Shown in pieces: positions 54,897 to 62,755 of a stretch of 64,000 nucleotides of DNA (its first letter is position 1; every line of letters begins with the position of its first letter). Location of the stretch: the NCBI GenBank assembly GCA_000237975.1, contig CP003179.1:930001-994000 (forward strand). Reading direction: 5' to 3'. Source of the DNA: Sulfobacillus acidophilus DSM 10332 (lineage in GTDB: Bacteria; Bacillota; Sulfobacillia; Sulfobacillales; Sulfobacillaceae). The position numbers were made by a program, and so were the translations under genes. The notes beneath the pieces were generated by a model. The model saw nothing but the letters and a program-made list of their open reading frames with translations, did not search any database and had not been told where the DNA came from.

Positions 54897-54925
54897 AATA
54901 TATACCACGTTGGGTATGTTCTAAA
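54897..54925 (-). promoter_or_regulatory. tauE promoter with CstR-like operator
   Basis: On the minus strand TTTAGA (54925-54920) and TATATT (54902-54897) are 17 nt apart. The dyad ATACC-ACGTTG-GGTAT (54902-54917) fills the spacer. A repressor bound there would exclude RNA polymerase. The same dyad occurs at 55051-55066. Confidence 0.65.
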
Positions 54926-55023
54926 CATGGGATATATCTGGGGGTTTCCGTGAAGGGGGGTATTACAAAATACGATGGAAGCATTGTTATTAAATGAAAA
55001 ATCACTAGAACAATGTTTGCCCC

Positions 55024-55052
55024 TTGCGATGGTAAATGGTAAAGTGTAAAAT
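55024..55052 (+). promoter_or_regulatory. promoter of the tandem rhodanese gene
   Basis: TTGCGA (55024-55029) and TAAAAT (55047-55052) are separated by 17 nt. The -10 box abuts the operator-like dyad at 55051-55066. Confidence 0.65.
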
Positions 55053-55066
55053 ACCCAGTAAGGTAT
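55051..55066. promoter_or_regulatory. CstR/CsoR-like operator before the rhodanese gene
   Basis: ATACC-CAGTAA-GGTAT has the same half-sites and 6-nt spacing as the dyad in the tauE promoter. ATACC/GGTAT half-sites are those of CsoR-family repressors, including the persulfide sensor CstR. It overlaps the -10 region and start site. No CsoR/CstR gene lies in the window. Confidence 0.6.
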
Positions 55067-55094
55067 ATCTTATCGACACAACAGGAGGAGAGTC

Positions 55095-55715
55095 ATGGAG
55101 GCTCAAGAAATTTGGAACGCAGTATCCCAAGGTGAGGCAATTGTCTTGGACGTCCGGCCTCCCATGGCATTCAGCCAGGGTCATGTACCGCAGGCCGTTA
55201 ATGCGCCCTTCCAACGGGGTGCTTGGGGCCCGGCCGTTAAGCGGTGGCTGGCGGGTCAATCTCCTCGGCTGGTCTTGTTTGGCGACAACGCCATGATTGT
55301 CGAGGCGGCCGCGAAGGCGTTGGAACAAGAGCAACTGACGGTGTGGGCGCGGTGGACCGAGGGAATTGATGCCTGGCGTCAAGCAAATTTGCCGGTGGTG
55401 GAAGTCCACCAAATTACCGTGGATGCCTTGCACCAAGAACGTGATCAATGGGTTGTGATTGATGTCCGAGAACCGTATGAATTGCGTTCGGGCATGATTC
55501 CCAACGCGATGCATATTCCGCTGGACAGTTTGCCGCAACATGTGGAGAAGCTGGATCAAAACCAGCGCTATGCGGTGGTTTGTGCGCACGGGAGCCGGAG
55601 CCAAGCGGCAGCGGCATTTTTGGCCGATAAAGGGTTTCAGGTTGGCACGGTGGTCGGAGGCATGGCCCTTTGGTTAGGGGCCGGATATCCCACCATGCAA
55701 CCCTCGCACCGGTAA
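55095..55715 (+). CDS. tandem-domain rhodanese (sulfurtransferase)
   Basis: The 206-residue protein has two rhodanese domains. The first (residues 1-100) lacks the active Cys (LFGDNAM in its place). The second (about 103-200) has DVREPYELRSGMIPNAMHIPL and the active loop CAHGSRS with Cys163. It would carry persulfide sulfur. AGGAGGAG precedes the ATG. It stands alone, divergent from tauE, with its own terminator. Confidence 0.92.
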   Translation: MEAQEIWNAVSQGEAIVLDVRPPMAFSQGHVPQAVNAPFQRGAWGPAVKRWLAGQSPRLVLFGDNAMIVEAAAKALEQEQLTVWARWTEGIDAWRQANLPVVEVHQITVDALHQERDQWVVIDVREPYELRSGMIPNAMHIPLDSLPQHVEKLDQNQRYAVVCAHGSRSQAAAAFLADKGFQVGTVVGGMALWLGAGYPTMQPSHR

Positions 55716-55738
55716 TCCCCGGACATGAAAAGAGATAC

Positions 55739-55768
55739 ACCGGCCGGAGCCTTTCGGCCGGTTTTTTT
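55739..55768 (+). terminator. terminator of the rhodanese gene
   Basis: ACCGGCCG and CGGCCGGT form an 8-bp stem with an 8-nt loop followed by seven T residues, 24 nt after the stop codon. The end of the converging ATPase gene overlaps the T-run. Confidence 0.9.
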
Positions 55769-58211
55769 AAACGCCCCACCAAGCCAAGGCAAACAAGACG
55801 GCCGTGACCGCGCCGACCAGGGCAGCGCCCCAAGCATAACGTTTCGGGGACCAACCCAATATTCGGAGCGAGTTTCCCAGCACAAAGGTGCTGGAGAGGA
55901 CCATAGCCGCGGCCGCAATCAAAGGGCTGGTCCATCCGAGGGCCGCCGCCGGTAATGCCAAAACGTTATAGAGAAAAGCCCAGCCTAGGTTTTGACGAAT
56001 AATCCGCACGGCCTGCCGACCGGTGTGAAACGCGGTCACCAACGGTTCTAATTGGGGGCGTGTCAGGGTCAGCTGTCCGGATTCGATGGCCAAATCGGCG
56101 CCTTGGCCCATGGCAATGCCCAGATCGGCGGTGACCAAGGCGGGAGAGTCGTTAATCCCGTCTCCTACGAAAGCCACCCGGTGGCCGGCCGCTTGCTCCT
56201 GCCGAATCCAATCGGCTTTCTCCAACGGTTTCACTTGGGCCTGCCAGTGGCTAATGCCTAAAGTATCGGCCAGACGTTGGGCCGCGAGCGGGTGATCACC
56301 GGACAGCATCGCCAATCGGTATCCGGCCGCTTTCAGCTGATGGATTGTCGTGACGGCATCGGCGCGCACGGGATCTCGCAAAAGAATGGCGCCCATCACC
56401 GTGTCGTCGCGGGTGACGATGCTAACGGTGCCGCCGGATGCACGCCATTCGGCGACGATGGGTTCTAACGGAGGCGGTAGGGGCCGATCATGTCCTGCAT
56501 CGACCGAGACCCGGTGCGATCCGATGCGCGCGGTGACCCCAAACCCCGGCGTGGTGACGAATGCTTCTCCGGGGTAAAGGGGCAGATGACGGGCTTCGGC
56601 GGCTCGGACGATGGCCTGGGCTATCGGGTGTTCGGAACCGACCTCGACCGAAGCGGCCCAGGGTAAAACCGTGTCGGCGTTAGGCCACACGGATTCGACG
56701 GTCATCTGACCTTCGGTCAAGGTGCCCGTTTTGTCCAGCACAATGGTGTCAATGGCGGCCAAGCGTTCCAGTCCGTCCGCGCTGCGTACCAAAATGCCCC
56801 ATTGGGCTAATCGCTGGACACCCGCCATAATTGCCAGGGGAGTCGCTACACTGAGCGCACAAGGACAGGCAATCACAAAAACCGCAACCATTCGGAGGAG
56901 AGCGGCGGGCCAGGCCTCGCCGATGGCCCAGTGGGTGAGGACTAGCGTGAGTACGCCGAATCCCAGCACGACCGGTACGAAAATCCGCAAGATCCGTTCC
57001 GCTAACGTTTGCCAGGGACCGCGGGCTTCATTGGCTTGTCGAACATACCGGGCGATTTGGGCCACCAGCGACTCGTCGCCTGCCCGGTCGACGAGAACAA
57101 CTAAACGGCCGGTATGGTTCATCGTGCCGGTATAGACCCGATCGTCCGGACCTTTTTCGACCGGGAGCGATTCACCGGTCAAAATGGATTCGTCGATGGT
57201 CGAACGGCCCTCCACCACAACCCCGTCGGCGCCGATCCGCTCGCCCGGCAGTACCACGATTTTGTCTCCGGCCGCCACCTGCTCAATGGGAACCAGTCGA
57301 ATCTGACCGTCCGCGTCTAACCGTCGAACCTGTCGCACCATCATACGGGACAGCAAGCGGACGATGCTTCCGGCTCGCGTTTTCGTGGCAGACTCCAATA
57401 CACGGCTTAGTAAAAGAAACGTGACCAACATCGCGGCCGTGTCAAAATAGAGATATTTGCCTCCGGTCAAGAGGGTGACCCAGCTATATCCGTAGGCCGA
57501 CAAGGTACCGATAGCGATTAATAAATCCATCGTGGGGTAGAGGTGCCGGATTGACGCCCAGGCGCCGCGGAGAAAGGGCCAACCGCCCCAGAAGACGACT
57601 GGGGTGGCTAACAACATCAGTCCGTAACCTAATACGGTATGAAATACGGGCGGTAAAGCGGGCAAATAGCCCGACCAAACGGGCACGCTAAACATCATGA
57701 CAAACATCGAGAGCACCAGCGACACGCCGAAGCGGGTCAACAAGTCCCGTTCTTTGCCGTCTTCCGGTTGGGTGCTGCCGTGTTCCTTGACCCCGTAGCC
57801 CAGTTTGCGGACACTGGTCCGAATCGCCTCGGCGTCTACTTGGGATCGATCAATCGCCACGCTGGCGGTACTGGTGGCGTAGTCGATCTGAACCCCTAAA
57901 ACCCCTGGTGATCGCGCCAGGACCTGTTCAATCAAAAGAGCGCACGAGGCGCACCACATCCCCTCGATGTCGAGCGCGAGCGATTCGGGCTGAGCGCTGC
58001 CGAAGCTGATAGCCGGTGTGGGGGTGGTCCGACTGATTTGCTGTTTCAGTTCTTCCCAATCCACCCCGGGTCGGCTCTTCAGGTCTTTTAATTCGTCTTC
58101 GCCAATAATTCGCCAGAGTTCGCGACAGGCATGACAACAAAACGTGTGACCGTCCGCCGGGACGGGAGTGACAATGGGTTGGTCGCAAAAATCACAGGTT
58201 AAAACAGCCAT
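55767..58211 (-). CDS. CcoI/CopA-type copper-translocating P1B-ATPase
   Basis: The 814-residue pump starts with a Cys-rich segment (CDFCDQP, then CCHACRELW) seen in FixI/CcoI oxidase-assembly ATPases. An HMA domain with GMWCASC follows near residue 85, then about eight helices with the CPC metal site. The P-domain has DKTGTLT, the N-domain SEHP and the hinge GDGINDSPAL. CcoI-type pumps supply copper to cbb3-type oxidases, while CopA-type pumps detoxify copper. The N-terminus and neighbours favour the former. It overlaps the DsbD_2-type gene by 13 bp. Confidence 0.9.
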   Translation of the reverse strand: MAVLTCDFCDQPIVTPVPADGHTFCCHACRELWRIIGEDELKDLKSRPGVDWEELKQQISRTTPTPAISFGSAQPESLALDIEGMWCASCALLIEQVLARSPGVLGVQIDYATSTASVAIDRSQVDAEAIRTSVRKLGYGVKEHGSTQPEDGKERDLLTRFGVSLVLSMFVMMFSVPVWSGYLPALPPVFHTVLGYGLMLLATPVVFWGGWPFLRGAWASIRHLYPTMDLLIAIGTLSAYGYSWVTLLTGGKYLYFDTAAMLVTFLLLSRVLESATKTRAGSIVRLLSRMMVRQVRRLDADGQIRLVPIEQVAAGDKIVVLPGERIGADGVVVEGRSTIDESILTGESLPVEKGPDDRVYTGTMNHTGRLVVLVDRAGDESLVAQIARYVRQANEARGPWQTLAERILRIFVPVVLGFGVLTLVLTHWAIGEAWPAALLRMVAVFVIACPCALSVATPLAIMAGVQRLAQWGILVRSADGLERLAAIDTIVLDKTGTLTEGQMTVESVWPNADTVLPWAASVEVGSEHPIAQAIVRAAEARHLPLYPGEAFVTTPGFGVTARIGSHRVSVDAGHDRPLPPPLEPIVAEWRASGGTVSIVTRDDTVMGAILLRDPVRADAVTTIHQLKAAGYRLAMLSGDHPLAAQRLADTLGISHWQAQVKPLEKADWIRQEQAAGHRVAFVGDGINDSPALVTADLGIAMGQGADLAIESGQLTLTRPQLEPLVTAFHTGRQAVRIIRQNLGWAFLYNVLALPAAALGWTSPLIAAAAMVLSSTFVLGNSLRILGWSPKRYAWGAALVGAVTAVLFALAWWGV

Positions 58212-58918
58212 GGGTTAACCTCCGGAATCCATCCATTGACGGCCAGACCCCGTAATACGAAGAGAAGGCCCGACAAGCCGATAAAGAGGGCGGTGACATA
58301 ACTGGCCCAGCGGCCTTGCAGGCGCCGGCGGCCGTAAAAACCGGCTAAAGCCACACTTAAGAGGGCGGGCACGGTGCCAATCCCAAACGTTAAGAGTGTC
58401 AAGCCTCCTTTCCACCACGAGCCTGCAGAAGCCGCGGTCAATAAGACGGCAAACAAGAGTCCACAGGGATGCAGGCCGAGAATCAATCCGGCTGTCGTGG
58501 CGGATCCGGGCGTATGGGCCCGCAAAAGACGCCGCAAGCGCTCTTGCAGGGGTTTCCACGATAAAAGGGACCATCGTTCAATAAAGCCGGCGCCGTGCCC
58601 GCTGACAGCCTCGTCAAAGGCCCACAGGACCATCAGGCTTCCTCCGATAATGCCGGCTACCGCGTCTAATCCCCGGGCATGCGCCGCCACATTCACAAAT
58701 GAACCCACGAGCCCAAAGACGATCCCCAGCATGGTAAACGCGGCAATCCGTCCGATATTATGCGCGATTAATAAAGTCCAGGTTTGAGAACGGGTCAACC
58801 GGTCTTTGGGTAACGCGAAGCTATAAGCCAGCACAAAAGGGCCGCACATGCCCGAACAATGGAGAAATCCCTGGAGAAGCCCAACCCCCAGTGCGGTTAT
58901 GAGAATAGCGGTGATCAC
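58199..58918 (-). CDS. DsbD_2/CcdA-like membrane protein (oxidase or copper maturation)
   Basis: The 239-residue protein has about six helices and the paired motifs FLHCSGMCGPFVLAY and LGLHPCGLLFAVLL. These mark the DsbD_2-type family often annotated as TauE-like or cytochrome biogenesis protein. It commonly accompanies copper ATPases in oxidase assembly operons. The GTG start at 58918 follows AAAAGGAGG. The conserved Cys and His residues may handle copper or thiol redox. Confidence 0.85.
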   Translation of the reverse strand: MITAILITALGVGLLQGFLHCSGMCGPFVLAYSFALPKDRLTRSQTWTLLIAHNIGRIAAFTMLGIVFGLVGSFVNVAAHARGLDAVAGIIGGSLMVLWAFDEAVSGHGAGFIERWSLLSWKPLQERLRRLLRAHTPGSATTAGLILGLHPCGLLFAVLLTAASAGSWWKGGLTLLTFGIGTVPALLSVALAGFYGRRRLQGRWASYVTALFIGLSGLLFVLRGLAVNGWIPEVNPWLF

Positions 58919-58972
58919 GGTTGGCCTCCTTTTCCTCTGCCGCCTGCCAGACTCTGCCCGTGTGTCATCCGC

Positions 58973-59503
58973 CTAACACCAACTATGGGTCGATAACACA
59001 CTGCCAATCACCATCAGGGCCATGGCCAACGAAATAAGCCACCCGATCCAAGCTTGCCGTTCCAATAAAATCGCCCAACCGGCCCCGGCGAAAAATCCCA
59101 TGCCGTAGAGTACCACGTCGGCTTCCGCCAAGAGGGGCCGATGGAGATCGATATATACATTAAATTGCGGGACGACCCAAAAAATGTCGGTGAGCATGCC
59201 TAAGACAATGCTCAAGGCCGCCACTGCGTTAATGCGCTGTTGTCGACGAGTCGCATCGGCTTCCGGCATCAAGACCCGGGCGGCTTGACGCGCCCATCGA
59301 ATGATCGCGGGACCGACGGCTAATCCGAAAATCATTCCGGCTTGGACAATCGTGGCATATTCTAATCCATGCACGTTGACGCACCCTTGCCGGTCCGCCG
59401 CTACCGCCGCTTGGAACCAGCGGGAGGAAACCGATAGGGCAAATAGTGCCAGCGAAAGTACCGGCCAAGCCCACCGATTCCAGCGTCTGGACGATTCGTT
59501 CAT
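58973..59503 (-). CDS. hypothetical four-helix membrane protein
   Basis: The 176-residue product has about four or five membrane helices with a His/Asp-containing loop (VYIDLHRPLLAEADVVLYG). I do not recognise a family. GTAGGAGGGG precedes the ATG. It is the second gene of the same-strand copper cluster, so a role in oxidase or copper maturation is likely but unproven. Confidence 0.7.
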   Translation of the reverse strand: MNESSRRWNRWAWPVLSLALFALSVSSRWFQAAVAADRQGCVNVHGLEYATIVQAGMIFGLAVGPAIIRWARQAARVLMPEADATRRQQRINAVAALSIVLGMLTDIFWVVPQFNVYIDLHRPLLAEADVVLYGMGFFAGAGWAILLERQAWIGWLISLAMALMVIGSVLSTHSWC

Positions 59504-59527
59504 AAACCCCTCCTACGCGCCGTCTCT

Positions 59528-59923
59528 CTAGTTGTTCACCTCAACGGGAATGGAACGGGACCAATGCCAACGGGTGGTTTGAATCGATAAATTCAACCGC
59601 CAGGTACCGGCCATCGTCGGAATGACGGTGCCTTGGAAGACCCCGGGAGATTCCCGGATATAGGTCACCGATTCCCCGGGCATGCTCATGGATGTCATTT
59701 GAAGGGTGGCGGAAATCGCCGCCGAGTTGGCCGGCGGCGGCGTGATCCGAACCACCGAAATGGCCGTTTGCAACGCGGTCGGAGGGCTTTTCCATTGGAT
59801 TTCTACGGTTGTCCGGGAATTGACCCGGAGGATCGTCGGCGGATCCGAGAACGATCCCGGCGCACTACCGCAACCCGTTACCAAGAGTCCTAGTCCGAGA
59901 ACTCCCCCCCACCATGCGCGCAA
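59528..59923 (-). CDS. FixH/YtkA-like lipoprotein
   Basis: The product of about 131 residues has a lipoprotein signal (LGLGLLVTGC). A small beta-sandwich follows with MTSMSMPGESVTYIRESPGVFQGTVIPTMAGTWRL, the pattern of YtkA/FixH-like copper or oxidase-assembly domains. The start is uncertain. A TTG at 59923 has AAAGGAAG at good spacing, while an upstream ATG (59953) lacks one. It heads the ATPase cluster. Confidence 0.75.
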   Translation of the reverse strand: MRAWWGGVLGLGLLVTGCGSAPGSFSDPPTILRVNSRTTVEIQWKSPPTALQTAISVVRITPPPANSAAISATLQMTSMSMPGESVTYIRESPGVFQGTVIPTMAGTWRLNLSIQTTRWHWSRSIPVEVNN

Positions 59924-60135
59924 GCCATTCACTTCCTTTATCCGCACCCACATATTCAGGACAAATTATATCAATTATCTTGAGAAGGCGCGTAAGAAGC
60001 GTCTGGATCCCATGGCCATGCCCGCCAGTCCGTGCGGGCTTTACCAAACCTGCCAAACCATCAGAAACCCAGTCTTTTTCCCCGCCAAAAAACGTATGTT
60101 GGATAAAGGAGAGGTTTCCGCTAGGAGCGATGGCG

Positions 60136-60582
60136 ATGGCAACACCCAGCCAGGAAGATTACCTCGAAGTCATTTGGACGTTAATTCAAGAGAAAGGGTA
60201 TGCGCGGGTCGCGGACGTGGCGGAGCGGTTGGGCATAAGCGCCGCCTCGGCCAGTAAAATGGTCCAGCGTTTGCACCACGAAGGCTTGTTGACGTATGAG
60301 CGTTATCGTGGATTTAATCTAACCCCCATGGGATATGATAAAGGACGGAGATTAGTGGAGCGCCATCGTGTACTCGAACGGTTGTTGACCCATTTGGCCT
60401 TGGGGACGGCCAGTGATATTTATCATATTGTCGAGGGCATCGAACATCATTTTTCGGTGGAATCCTTAGAGCCGATTCGCGCATTGGTGGACTATATTGA
60501 AGCCCATCCGGGGTGGTGGAACGAGTTTCGGCAAACGCAAACGGCCGGGGGGCCGCATGCCCCGCCGGCCGACGCCTTTTAA
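60136..60582 (+). CDS. mntR: manganese-responsive DtxR-family regulator
   Basis: The 148-residue product matches Bacillus MntR closely. Shared stretches are TPSQEDYLEVIWTLIQEKGYARVADVAERLGISAASASKMVQRL, YERYRGFNLTPMGYDKGRRLVERH and EGIEHHFS. The Asp, Glu and His metal ligands are in place. It would repress Mn uptake when Mn is plentiful. ATG 60136 has AGGAG 8 nt upstream, and the long upstream frame is not family-like. The NRAMP gene lies just downstream on the other strand. Confidence 0.93.
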   Translation: MATPSQEDYLEVIWTLIQEKGYARVADVAERLGISAASASKMVQRLHHEGLLTYERYRGFNLTPMGYDKGRRLVERHRVLERLLTHLALGTASDIYHIVEGIEHHFSVESLEPIRALVDYIEAHPGWWNEFRQTQTAGGPHAPPADAF

Positions 60583-60585
60583 CAT

Positions 60586-60798
60586 TTAATGAATTATGGT
60601 GGCGATGTTCCAGATGACGATGACAACCATAAAGAGGACGTAGCCCCGGAGAGCCCAAAGCAGTGTTTTCACCGCCGGGGAAAGCGGCCGAAGTCCGAGG
60701 GATTCGGCTTGAGCGGCGCTGGCACGGTATTCCTGGACCGCCTCTTGAATTAACCGGCGAGTTTCCGGATCGTCGACGAGTAAGATTTCGGAAGTCAT
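60586..60798 (-). CDS. small membrane protein downstream of the NRAMP gene
   Basis: The 70-residue product has a soluble acidic N-terminal half and one C-terminal helix (GYVLFMVVIVIWNIATIIH). GAGGTG precedes ATG 60798, 31 nt after the NRAMP stop, so the two are probably co-transcribed. It ends 3 nt from the converging mntR gene. No family is recognised. Confidence 0.6.
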   Translation of the reverse strand: MTSEILLVDDPETRRLIQEAVQEYRASAAQAESLGLRPLSPAVKTLLWALRGYVLFMVVIVIWNIATIIH

Positions 60799-60829
60799 GA
60801 GTAGCACCTCTTTTTTGGGGATTATGGGA

Positions 60830-62161
60830 CTAAAACCATTGAGGGAAGACGACGGTTAAGGCATATAGCACCCCGGCCAAGGAGATGAAGACTCCCACCC
60901 CGATGCCCAAGGCATTTAATAACCGGGTATTTTGATGTCCTCGCATAATCTCCCGGTCATTGGCCAGCAAGAGGAGAAATCCTATGGCGGGCGGCATCGT
61001 CAATACCGCGACCACATTGACGATGATGACGACCATTTCCAACGGAAATCCCGGAATCAGGACCACCGCCCCGCTAATCAAGGCGACCAGCAAGAGAATT
61101 CCGTAGAAAGCGGGGGCCTCTTTAAACGGCCGGTTGAGACTGTGGGCGGTGCCCGTGACTTCCCCGAAAGCGTAGGCACTGGAGGTCGCGATTGTAATCG
61201 ACGCGACCAACCCGGCTTCGAGGACGCCCAGGGCGAACAATCCCGCCCCAACGCGGCCGGCATAAGGTACCAATGCCTGAGCAAATTGGGCGGCGCCGAA
61301 TTGACCGGCATTCATGTGGTGAAGATAGAGCGGGGCGGTCGCAATGATGGCCCCCATCGCCGCCAGGGTGGCCAAAAGAGCCCCGAGTGCGGTATCCCAG
61401 CGTCCATGGCGAATGTCGTGGACGGAGAGCCCTTTGTCGGTGACCGCGCCTTGTTGGAAAAATAGCATCCAAGGCGTAATGGTGGCCCCAATGTCGGCGA
61501 GCAGAATAATGACCGTGTTGGTGTTCATCCCGCCGGGCAGCGGCCTCCAGGTGAGAAATGCCCGGCCCACCATTAACCAGTCGGGATGGGTGAGAAAGGC
61601 CACCGGGATAAAGACCAGATTGACCAACGCCAATGCCATGGTGATGCGTTCCCAGCGCCAGTAGCGACGAGATAGCACCGCCACGGCAATTAACCCGACG
61701 GCCCCGATGACGGCTGCGGCGGGCGGAATGCCGAAATACCCGGCACCGGCGACAATCCCCACAAATTCGGTGATGAGGGTCATCAGATTGGTCGCCAGTA
61801 AATCAATCATGGCAAAATTGCCCCAAAACCGTCCGAACCGGCGGTAAATCAACTCCGCATGGCCCGCTTTGGACACGGCGCCCAGCCGTACGGTCATTTC
61901 TTGCGCGATAAACGCCATCGCAAACGTCAGCATGACAAACGGCAAGAAAAATCCAATCCCGAACTGGGATCCGGTGGCGGCGTAGGAGAGCATGGACGGC
62001 GCATCATTTTCTCCGAGCATGACCAAGATACCGGGACCGGATAAAAACCAGAGCAGAAGCCACCATTTGCGGTGGTGTCGGGCCTTCAAAACAGACAGCC
62101 GGTCGCGCGAACGGCGTTTTTCTTCTTCATTTAATGTTTCTAAGGAATCGGAGAAAGCCAT
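60830..62161 (-). CDS. NRAMP-family divalent metal transporter with variant ion site
   Basis: The 443-residue protein has about 11 membrane helices. In helix 1 the usual DPGN is replaced by LGENDAPSM, and in helix 6 the usual MPH is replaced by ITPWMLFFQQ. These changes remove the Met that favours transition metals and place the protein in an NRAMP-related branch, some members of which carry Mg2+. Position beside mntR supports Mn. The substrate is therefore open. Confidence 0.85.
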   Translation of the reverse strand: MAFSDSLETLNEEEKRRSRDRLSVLKARHHRKWWLLLWFLSGPGILVMLGENDAPSMLSYAATGSQFGIGFFLPFVMLTFAMAFIAQEMTVRLGAVSKAGHAELIYRRFGRFWGNFAMIDLLATNLMTLITEFVGIVAGAGYFGIPPAAAVIGAVGLIAVAVLSRRYWRWERITMALALVNLVFIPVAFLTHPDWLMVGRAFLTWRPLPGGMNTNTVIILLADIGATITPWMLFFQQGAVTDKGLSVHDIRHGRWDTALGALLATLAAMGAIIATAPLYLHHMNAGQFGAAQFAQALVPYAGRVGAGLFALGVLEAGLVASITIATSSAYAFGEVTGTAHSLNRPFKEAPAFYGILLLVALISGAVVLIPGFPLEMVVIIVNVVAVLTMPPAIGFLLLLANDREIMRGHQNTRLLNALGIGVGVFISLAGVLYALTVVFPQWF

Positions 62162-62200
62162 GGTAGAGTCCCTTCCCTCGAGCTAGCTCAAGCTGGTTTT

Positions 62201-62235
62201 GTTAGTCCCGGGCAATATCACGATATCCGGCTAAC
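62201..62235. promoter_or_regulatory. composite dyad between the NRAMP and msrB genes
   Basis: Three nested inverted repeats share one centre: GTTAG/CTAAC, CCGG/CCGG and ATATC-ac-GATAT. A separate 10-bp palindrome, GAGCTAGCTC, lies at 62180-62189. They lie 40 nt before the NRAMP start and could be operators for MntR or a structured leader. Neither looks like a known MntR box. Confidence 0.45.
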
Positions 62236-62314
62236 CTAGGGGAGGTGCTTGGCCGATGCAAGAAAAATGGACGCCAGGATATAATGGAATCACCATGAAA
62301 AGGAGGACGACCGG

Positions 62315-62755
62315 ATGAATAACCCGGATCAACCGTTGAAGCAGCGGTTAACCCCTCTGCAGTTTGCCGTGACGCAAGAAGGGGCCACGGAACCGCCCTT
62401 TCATAATGCCTACTGGGATCATCATGAGGAGGGCATCTATGTCGACGTGGTGTCGGGTAAGCCGCTCTTTTCTTCCCGGGATAAATTTGACAGCGGCTGC
62501 GGATGGCCGAGCTTTGCTCGACCGTTGGAACCGGAGGAACTGCAATACCGCAAGGATTTCAGCCACGGCATGGTTCGGGTGGAAGTCCGCAGTCAAACGG
62601 CAGATTCCCATCTAGGTCATGTATTTGATGACGGGCCGCCCGAACTGGGCGGGATTCGTTACTGTATCAATTCGGCGGCCCTGCGGTTTATTCCCAATGA
62701 CCGCTTGGAAGCCGAAGGTTATGGGGCTTATCGCCGGCTTTTTGAAGAGGATTAG
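62315..62755 (+). CDS. msrB: peptide-methionine (R)-S-oxide reductase
   Basis: The 146-residue enzyme repairs methionine-R-sulfoxide in proteins. It shows [19 protein letters not shown] and catalytic Cys117 in [13 protein letters not shown]. The two CxxC zinc pairs of many MsrBs are absent, as in the zinc-free Bacillus type. AAGGAGG lies 8 nt before the ATG. It overlaps the converging peptidase gene by 4 bp. Confidence 0.95.
   Translation: MNNPDQPLKQRLTPLQFAVTQEGATEPPFHNAYWDHHEEGIYVDVVSGKPLFSSRDKFDSGCGWPSFARPLEPEELQYRKDFSHGMVRVEVRSQTADSHLGHVFDDGPPELGGIRYCINSAALRFIPNDRLEAEGYGAYRRLFEED

Noticed and set aside
62231-62275. Possible yybP-ykoY manganese riboswitch (CTAGGGGAGG stretch) before msrB
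   Set aside because: Only a short purine-rich match is seen; the paired conserved loops of that class are not present.
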